Positions 32,007 to 36,239 of a DNA stretch of 36,239 nucleotides are shown one piece after another. The stretch comes from an uncultured Lachnospiraceae bacterium (GTDB lineage Bacteria; Bacillota; Clostridia; Lachnospirales; Lachnospiraceae). The notes beneath the pieces are model-generated. The model did no database searches. It saw nothing but the letters and a program-made list of their open reading frames with translations, and was not told where the DNA came from. The translations under genes and the position numbers were made by a program. The stretch is taken from the NCBI GenBank assembly GCA_947626795.1, contig CANQTH010000023.1, positions 1-36,239 on the forward strand. The letters run 5' to 3'. Numbering within the stretch: position 1 is the first letter of the stretch; the number at the start of each line of letters is the position of its first letter.

Positions 32007-32062
32007 TAAAATTTTGCCGCGCGAAGGGGATTCCCGGCCTGCCTGGCCAGAAAGGAAGAAAT

Positions 32063-32980
32063 ATGTTAGATGTATGTTTGCTGGGGACGGCCGGGATGAT
32101 GCCGCTGCCGAACCGCTGGCTTACCGCGCTTATGGCGCGTTACAACGGGAGCAGCCTGCTGATCGACTGCGGCGAAGGGACGCAGATCGCCATGCGGGAA
32201 AAAGGCTGGAGCGCGAAGCCGATCGACACGATCTGCTTTACCCATTACCATGCGGATCACATCAGCGGCCTTCCGGGGCTGCTGCTCACGATGGGGAACG
32301 CGGAGCGGACGGAGCCGTTGACGATGATAGGGCCGAAAGGGCTGGAGCGCGTCGTGAGCGCGCTGCGCGCCATAGCCCCGGAGCTTCCCTTTGAGATCCG
32401 TTACGTGGAGCTGGGGCAGTCCCGGGAGCGTTTGGAGCGGAACGGCTATCACATCACGGCGTTCAAAGTCAACCACAATGTCGCCTGCTACGGATACACG
32501 ATCGAGATCCCGCGGGCGGGGCAGTTCCAGGTGGCGCGCGCCGAGAGCCTCGGCATCCCCAAGAATTGCTGGAGCAAGCTCCAGAAGGGGGAGACGGTCG
32601 AGCTTGACGGGAAGGAATACACGCCGCAGATGGTCTTGGGCGCGCCGCGCAAAGGGATAAAGCTGACGTACTGCACGGACACGAGGCCGACGCCCGCTAT
32701 TACGGAAAATGCGAAAGATGCCGATTTATTAATTATAGAGGGGATGTATGCGGAAAAGGAAAAAGCGGCGAAGGCAAGGCAATACAAGCACATGACGTTC
32801 TATGAGGCGGCGGAGATCGCGCGGGACGCGGACGCCGCTAAGATGTGGCTGACCCATTTCAGCCCGTCGCTGGTGCATGCGGAGCAATATATGGAAGAAG
32901 TGCGGAAGATCTTTCCGGGAGCCGAGCTTGGGAAAGACGCCAAGACGATCGAGCTGGATTTTTGCGACAGCCCGGCTTGA
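32063..32980 (+). CDS. rnz: Ribonuclease Z (tRNA 3' endonuclease)
   Basis: This 305-residue zinc-dependent metallo-beta-lactamase-fold nuclease cuts tRNA precursors just after the discriminator base. Metal ligands lie in FTHYHADHISGLPGLL (H61, H63, D65, H66), with later TYCTDTRP and MWLTHFSP. Length is normal. GAAAGGAAG sets the start at 32063. An open frame extends upstream to 31913, but only because it runs through the inserted MITE. None of the three tRNAs in this window encodes CCA, so they need this enzyme. Confidence 0.95.
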   Translation: MLDVCLLGTAGMMPLPNRWLTALMARYNGSSLLIDCGEGTQIAMREKGWSAKPIDTICFTHYHADHISGLPGLLLTMGNAERTEPLTMIGPKGLERVVSALRAIAPELPFEIRYVELGQSRERLERNGYHITAFKVNHNVACYGYTIEIPRAGQFQVARAESLGIPKNCWSKLQKGETVELDGKEYTPQMVLGAPRKGIKLTYCTDTRPTPAITENAKDADLLIIEGMYAEKEKAAKARQYKHMTFYEAAEIARDADAAKMWLTHFSPSLVHAEQYMEEVRKIFPGAELGKDAKTIELDFCDSPA

Positions 32981-33014
32981 TGGAACTTTCGCAGAGAGGA
33001 AGGGAGGGGATCCT

Positions 33015-33560
33015 ATGGGCAAAAACGGCAAGACTGTCCTGATCGTCGTCCTCTGCGCGGCCCTGTGCCTGGGGTATTATTATTACCTGACGCAGCGGAC
33101 GGGCAGGGACGAGGCGAAGATGACGGAAGCGGACCTGATCATCTCAAAGGATTTGGAGAAATTTTACCCTAAGACGGCGAGGGAGGTCGTCGCGTTTTAC
33201 AGCCGCATCATAAAATGCTATTATGACCAGGAATATACGGAAGGCCAGTTAGGGCAGATCACGGAGCAGGCACGCGTCCTGATGGATGAAGAGCTGCAGC
33301 GGCAGAACCCGGAGGAGCAATACTTAGAGGCCGTGCAGGCGGATATCTCGGATTACGGCAGGGAAGGGAAGACGATCTCCAACATCAGCATCGAGAACAG
33401 CAACGAGATGGAGTTCAAGACCATAGAAGGGAAAAAATACGCGTACGTGGACGTGACCTATTACGTCAAGGGCGAGGATAAGTCCGAACGCTCCAGCCAG
33501 ACGTATATCCTGCGCCAGGACAACAGCAGCAGGTGGAAGATCTTGGGCTTTTATCAGTAG
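33015..33560 (+). CDS. Conserved membrane-anchored protein (DUF6715-like)
   Basis: This 181-residue protein has one N-terminal transmembrane helix (about 7-24, [19 protein letters not shown]) and an extracytoplasmic alpha/beta domain ([50 protein letters not shown]). It resembles an uncharacterised family of Lachnospiraceae (DUF6715), recalled from memory. AGGGAGGGG precedes the ATG at 33015. It lies between rnz and tsaD. Confidence 0.65.
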   Translation: MGKNGKTVLIVVLCAALCLGYYYYLTQRTGRDEAKMTEADLIISKDLEKFYPKTAREVVAFYSRIIKCYYDQEYTEGQLGQITEQARVLMDEELQRQNPEEQYLEAVQADISDYGREGKTISNISIENSNEMEFKTIEGKKYAYVDVTYYVKGEDKSERSSQTYILRQDNSSRWKILGFYQ

Positions 33561-33679
33561 GGTCGCGCAGAGAGCCTGCATCCTGCGCCGGGACGGCGGA
33601 GACAGGCGGAAGAACTTAGGATTTTGCCGGCAGGGTCGCGCAGAGAGCCTGCATCCTGCGCCGGGACGGCGGAGACAGG
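33561..33679 (+). repeat. Exact 46-bp direct repeat, 73 bp apart, before tsaD
   Basis: GGTCGCGCAGAGAGCCTGCA and the following 26 bases occur identically at 33561-33606 and 33634-33679. Similar short tails (ATTTTGCCGGCAG, ATTTTACCAGCAG) follow each copy. The repeat fills the gap between the DUF6715-like gene and tsaD. No integrase or coding role is visible. Confidence 0.85.
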
Positions 33680-33705
33680 GATTTTACCAGCAGAAAGGAG
33701 AGGGC

Positions 33706-34737
33706 ATGGAAGACAGCCAGAAAGATATCGTGATCCTTGCGGTCGAGACTTCTTGCGACGAGACGGCGGCGGCGGTCGTAAGGAACGGGAGGGAAGTCTT
33801 GTCGAACGTGATCTCCTCCCAGATCGCGCTCCATACGCTGTACGGCGGCGTAGTGCCGGAGATCGCGTCGCGGAGCCATATCGAGAAGATCAACCAGGTC
33901 ATAGAAGAGGCGCTGCTGGAAGCCCATATGGATTTGCCCGACATGGACGCGGTCGCGGTGACATACGGGCCCGGGCTGGTAGGGGCGCTGCTGGTGGGGG
34001 TCGCGGAGGCGAAAGCGATCGCCTACGGGGCTGGCAAGCCCCTGATCGGCGTGCATCATATCGAAGGCCATATCAGCGCGAATTATATTGAGAACAAAGA
34101 GCTGGAGCCGCCGTTTTTATGTCTGGTGGTATCCGGCGGCCATACCCACCTGGTGAAGGTGGCGGATTACGGTTCCTATGAGATCCTGGGCAGGACCAGG
34201 GACGACGCCGCCGGAGAGGCGTTTGACAAAGTCGCCCGCGCCATCGGCTTGGGGTATCCGGGCGGGCCGAAGATCGAGGAAGCCTCCAGGGCGGGCGACC
34301 CGCGCGCCATTGCGTTTCCCAGGGCGAAAGTCGCCGAAAACGCATACGACTTCAGCTTCAGCGGCGTGAAGTCCGCGGTCCTGAATTACATAAACGGATG
34401 CCGTATGAAAGGGATCTCCATCGTCGAGGCGGACATTGCGGCGTCCTTCCAAAAAGCCGTGACAGACGTCCTGATCGAGCATTCCATGATGGCGGCCGAT
34501 GAATCCGGCATAAAAAAATTCGCCATTGCGGGCGGGGTGGCCTCTAACGGCACGCTGCGGGAAGGGATGCGAAAGGCGTGCGAAGAGAGGGGGCTGGCGT
34601 TTTTTCATCCGTCGCCCATCTTTTGCACGGATAACGCGGCGATGATCGGGGCGGCGGCTTATTACGAATATCTGGCCGGGAGGCGTGACGGATGGGATCT
34701 GAACGCCGTGCCGAATTTAAAGCTGGGGGAGCGGTGA
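33706..34737 (+). CDS. tsaD: tRNA N6-threonylcarbamoyladenosine transferase TsaD
   Basis: This 343-residue catalytic subunit of t6A synthesis has [36 protein letters not shown] and the metal-binding HHIEGH (H118, H122). [25 protein letters not shown] and the late CTDNAAMIG follow. Length is typical. GAAAGGAGAGG precedes the ATG. It completes the set with tsaE and tsaB upstream; the threonylcarbamoyl-AMP synthase gene is not in the window. ispD starts 1 base after its stop. Confidence 0.97.
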   Translation: MEDSQKDIVILAVETSCDETAAAVVRNGREVLSNVISSQIALHTLYGGVVPEIASRSHIEKINQVIEEALLEAHMDLPDMDAVAVTYGPGLVGALLVGVAEAKAIAYGAGKPLIGVHHIEGHISANYIENKELEPPFLCLVVSGGHTHLVKVADYGSYEILGRTRDDAAGEAFDKVARAIGLGYPGGPKIEEASRAGDPRAIAFPRAKVAENAYDFSFSGVKSAVLNYINGCRMKGISIVEADIAASFQKAVTDVLIEHSMMAADESGIKKFAIAGGVASNGTLREGMRKACEERGLAFFHPSPIFCTDNAAMIGAAAYYEYLAGRRDGWDLNAVPNLKLGER

Positions 34738-34738
34738 C

Positions 34739-35467
34739 ATGACGGGGAAACGATATGCGGCGATCGTCCTTTCAGCCGGGAAAGGGACGCGGATGGGCGG
34801 AGCCATGCCCAAGCAGTATATGGAGTTGGGCGGAAGGCCCATCTTGAGCTATTCGCTCCAGGCGTTCGAGGAAAGCGCGGCGGAAGAGATCGTGCTGGTG
34901 GCGGGGGAAGGCGATATCCCTTACTGCCAAAAGGAGATCGTGGAAAAATACGGCTTCCGGAAAGTGAGGCGCATCATCCCGGGCGGGAAGGAGCGGTACC
35001 ATTCCGTGTATTGTGGGCTGTCGGATCTAAAGCGGCGGGGAAGCCCGCCGGATTATGTGATGATACACGACGGCGCGCGCCCGTTTTTGGACGCGCCCAT
35101 CATCAGGAGATGCGAGGAAGCCGTAGAAACATACCAGGCGTGCGTGGCCGGGATGCCGGTAAAGGACACGATCAAGATCGCGGACGGGAATCTTTTCGTG
35201 AAAGAGACGCCGGAACGGGGCAGGGTCTGGCAGGTGCAGACGCCGCAGGCGTTTTCCTTCCCTTTGATATACGGCGCGTACCATGAGTTGATCGAGCGGG
35301 AAGGCAGGGGAGAGGCCGTTGCCGCGACCGACGACGCGATGGCGTTGGAAGCCGTTGGCGGGCAAGCCGCCCGGCTGGTCGAAGGCTCCTACCGGAATAT
35401 AAAGATAACGACCCCGGAAGATTTGGAGATCGCGTTGGCGATCTTGGGGGATCGGAAAGAACTATAA
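34739..35467 (+). CDS. ispD: 2-C-methyl-D-erythritol 4-phosphate cytidylyltransferase
   Basis: This 242-residue enzyme of the MEP isoprenoid pathway attaches CMP to MEP. The nucleotide-binding LSAGKGTRMGGAMPKQYMEL is at the N-terminus. It also has VMIHDGARPFL, VAGMPVKDTIKIA, WQVQTPQAF and TDDAMALE. Length fits IspD. It is coupled to tsaD (1-base gap), and the tRNA promoter lies 43 bases downstream; no terminator is obvious between them. Confidence 0.95.
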   Translation: MTGKRYAAIVLSAGKGTRMGGAMPKQYMELGGRPILSYSLQAFEESAAEEIVLVAGEGDIPYCQKEIVEKYGFRKVRRIIPGGKERYHSVYCGLSDLKRRGSPPDYVMIHDGARPFLDAPIIRRCEEAVETYQACVAGMPVKDTIKIADGNLFVKETPERGRVWQVQTPQAFSFPLIYGAYHELIEREGRGEAVAATDDAMALEAVGGQAARLVEGSYRNIKITTPEDLEIALAILGDRKEL

Positions 35468-35510
35468 AGAATTGGCGCAAAAAATTGTGAGGGAAAATGC
35501 AAAAACCCTA

Positions 35511-35539
35511 TTGACAGATAAAAATTATTTTGCTAAAAT
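35511..35539 (+). promoter_or_regulatory. Promoter of the tRNA-Ser genes
   Basis: TTGACA (35511-35516), a 17-base spacer and TAAAAT (35534-35539) lie about 31 bases before the first tRNA-Ser. Confidence 0.8.
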
Positions 35540-35570
35540 TATAAACGCGCTGTTGAAAACAGGACGATTC

Positions 35571-35656
35571 GGAGAGGTGTCCGAGTGGTTTAAGGAGCTG
35601 GTCTTGAAAACCAGTGATTCCGAAAGGGACCGTGGGTTCGAATCCCACCTTCTCCG
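35571..35656 (+). tRNA. tRNA-Ser (anticodon UGA)
   Basis: The acceptor stem GGAGAGG/CTTCTCC, anticodon stem CTGGT/ACCAG with loop CTTGAAA (anticodon TGA), a long variable arm (TGATTCCGAAAGGGACCG) and T-arm GGGTTCGAATCCC give a serine tRNA of 86 bases. CCA is not encoded. Confidence 0.94.
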
Positions 35657-35717
35657 TTTTAAAGGGATCACGGCAGCAGCGTGAGAACTGAATAGCAGGA
35701 TTGTGATTCTGCCGCAT

Positions 35718-35807
35718 GGAGAAGTACCCAAGCTGGCCGAAGGGACACCCCTGGAAAGGGTGCAGGTCGTTAATAGCGGCGCGAGGGTTCAAATCCCTCC
35801 TTCTCCG
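35718..35807 (+). tRNA. tRNA-Ser (anticodon GGA)
   Basis: The acceptor stem GGAGAAG/CTTCTCC, anticodon stem CACCC/GGGTG with loop CTGGAAA (anticodon GGA), a long variable arm (CAGGTCGTTAATAGCGGCGC) and T-arm AGGGTTCAAATCCCT give a 90-base serine tRNA. CCA is not encoded; a short T-run (GTTTTTGAG) follows. It probably shares the promoter at 35511. Confidence 0.93.
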
Positions 35808-35856
35808 TTTTTGAGATAGGATCGCAGAACCGCGGGAGATGGGCAGCACGGACATC

Positions 35857-36001
35857 GTAACAGTTCAGCCCGGGACTTTGCACTTGCTGCAAAGCCCGTA
35901 AGAACGTGTAAATTTTGCCGAGTGGGAATCCGGCTTCTTGCCGAAGGCAAACTTGAATGAGACGGATTCCATAACTGTGAGGCCGAAGGCTGGACGGTTG
36001 C
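35857..36001 (+). mobile_element. 145-bp MITE copy between tRNA-Ser and rRNA promoters
   Basis: It starts GTAACAGTTCAGCC and ends GGACGGTTGC, and it matches copy A in orientation and in both hairpins with scattered changes (for example GCTTCTTGCCGAAGG). No target duplication is visible in the flanks (CGGACATC left, AGCGCGTC right), so the site has decayed or rearranged. It lies 30 bases upstream of the first rRNA -35 box. Confidence 0.82.
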
Positions 36002-36030
36002 AGCGCGTCGAAAAGATGCGAAAAAAGTTG

Positions 36031-36059
36031 TTGACAGGAAGCGGAAGATGTGATAATAT
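36031..36059 (+). promoter_or_regulatory. rRNA operon promoter P1
   Basis: TTGACA (36031-36036), a 17-base spacer and TAATAT (36054-36059), preceded by AAAAAAGTTG. The same A-rich/GTTG lead occurs before P2. Confidence 0.8.
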
Positions 36060-36113
36060 ACTCAAGCTGGTCGTTGCGAAGGAAAAGTTGGAGCGGCCAA
36101 AAGAAAAAAGTTG

Positions 36114-36142
36114 TTGACAGCCGCCGGGAGCTGTGTTAAAAT
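36114..36142 (+). promoter_or_regulatory. rRNA operon promoter P2
   Basis: TTGACA (36114-36119), a 17-base spacer and TAAAAT (36137-36142), preceded by AAAAAAGTTG. P1 and P2 are 83 bases apart, and their -35 surroundings are near-identical, suggesting a duplicated promoter. Confidence 0.82.
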
Positions 36143-36239
36143 AGCAAAGCTGTCGTGGATGACGGCAACAACGAAGACCTTGATAACTGAACAATGGAAT
36201 AACCTTGAAAAGTCCAAGAGAGACATTCGAGAACAGATT
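36143..36239 (+). other. rRNA operon leader
   Basis: The leader after P2 contains CCTTGATAACTGAACAATG, a sequence typical of rRNA leaders and spacers in Clostridia, where it helps antitermination and processing. The 16S gene itself is not reached before the window ends. Confidence 0.65.

Noticed and set aside
31913-32062. N-terminal extension of RNase Z by 50 residues
   Set aside because: The extra frame runs through the inserted MITE; the strong ribosome binding site and the normal RNase Z N-terminus both point to the ATG at 32063.
33561-33679. Phage or integrative-element attachment sites
   Set aside because: No integrase, no tRNA overlap and only a 73-base interval between the copies.

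Overview
The window is a stretch of GC-rich Clostridia chromosome, most likely from Lachnospiraceae. This is an inference from strong AGGAGG ribosome binding sites, consensus sigma-A promoters, the ftsEX-ctpA and riboflavin operon layouts, and the tsaE-tsaB-rimI...tsaD cluster. Most of it is ordinary core chromosome. The exceptions are a decayed, AT-richer patch at about 20.1-22.0 kb and many intergenic repeats.

Layout. 1-6.5 kb: a DegV lipid-binding protein, a cardiolipin synthase (minus), a protein with a degenerate receiver domain, and a class A penicillin-binding protein (minus). 6.6-13.3 kb: a YigZ/IMPACT protein, tRNA-Gln, an acyl-ACP thioesterase, a CvfB-like S1 protein, a CPBP membrane protease, a small YjfB-like protein (minus), thioredoxin reductase and a secreted SH3-NlpC/P60 hydrolase. 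13.3-15.9 kb: a 0.57-kb intergenic region with a DnaA-box cluster, a divergent WecG/TagA-like gene, yitT and a 43-bp tandem repeat. 15.9-20 kb: a PucR/CdaR-type regulator followed by ftsE, ftsX and a C-terminal processing protease, probably one division and cell-wall operon. 20.1-22.0 kb: remnants of a DUF4143-type ATPase, a transposase, an immunity-like gene and an ArsR regulator. 22.0-27.4 kb: a DHH phosphoesterase (minus) and the complete riboflavin operon ribD-ribE-ribBA-ribH. 27.5-29.7 kb: a secreted Ig-like/alpha-beta hydrolase and a YcxB-like protein. 29.7-35.5 kb: the tRNA t6A genes tsaE, tsaB and tsaD with rimI, RNase Z and ispD. 35.5-36.2 kb: two tRNA-Ser genes and the tandem promoters and leader of an rRNA operon whose 16S gene lies just outside the window.

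Two observations stand out. First, a family of about 146-bp non-autonomous elements is scattered between genes. They start GTAA, have about 14-bp terminal inverted repeats and internal hairpins, and three copies have visible 8-bp target duplications (two exact, one 7/8). These hallmarks match IS66-type transposition, so they look like IS66-driven MITEs. Second, the riboflavin operon carries only the 3' half of an FMN riboswitch. The place of the 5' half holds a good promoter (TTGACA-N17-TAGAAT), so the transcript would start inside the old aptamer, and a half-copy of the MITE lies just upstream. Riboflavin synthesis may therefore have escaped FMN control. All coordinates, motifs and repeats were read by eye; no database search was run.
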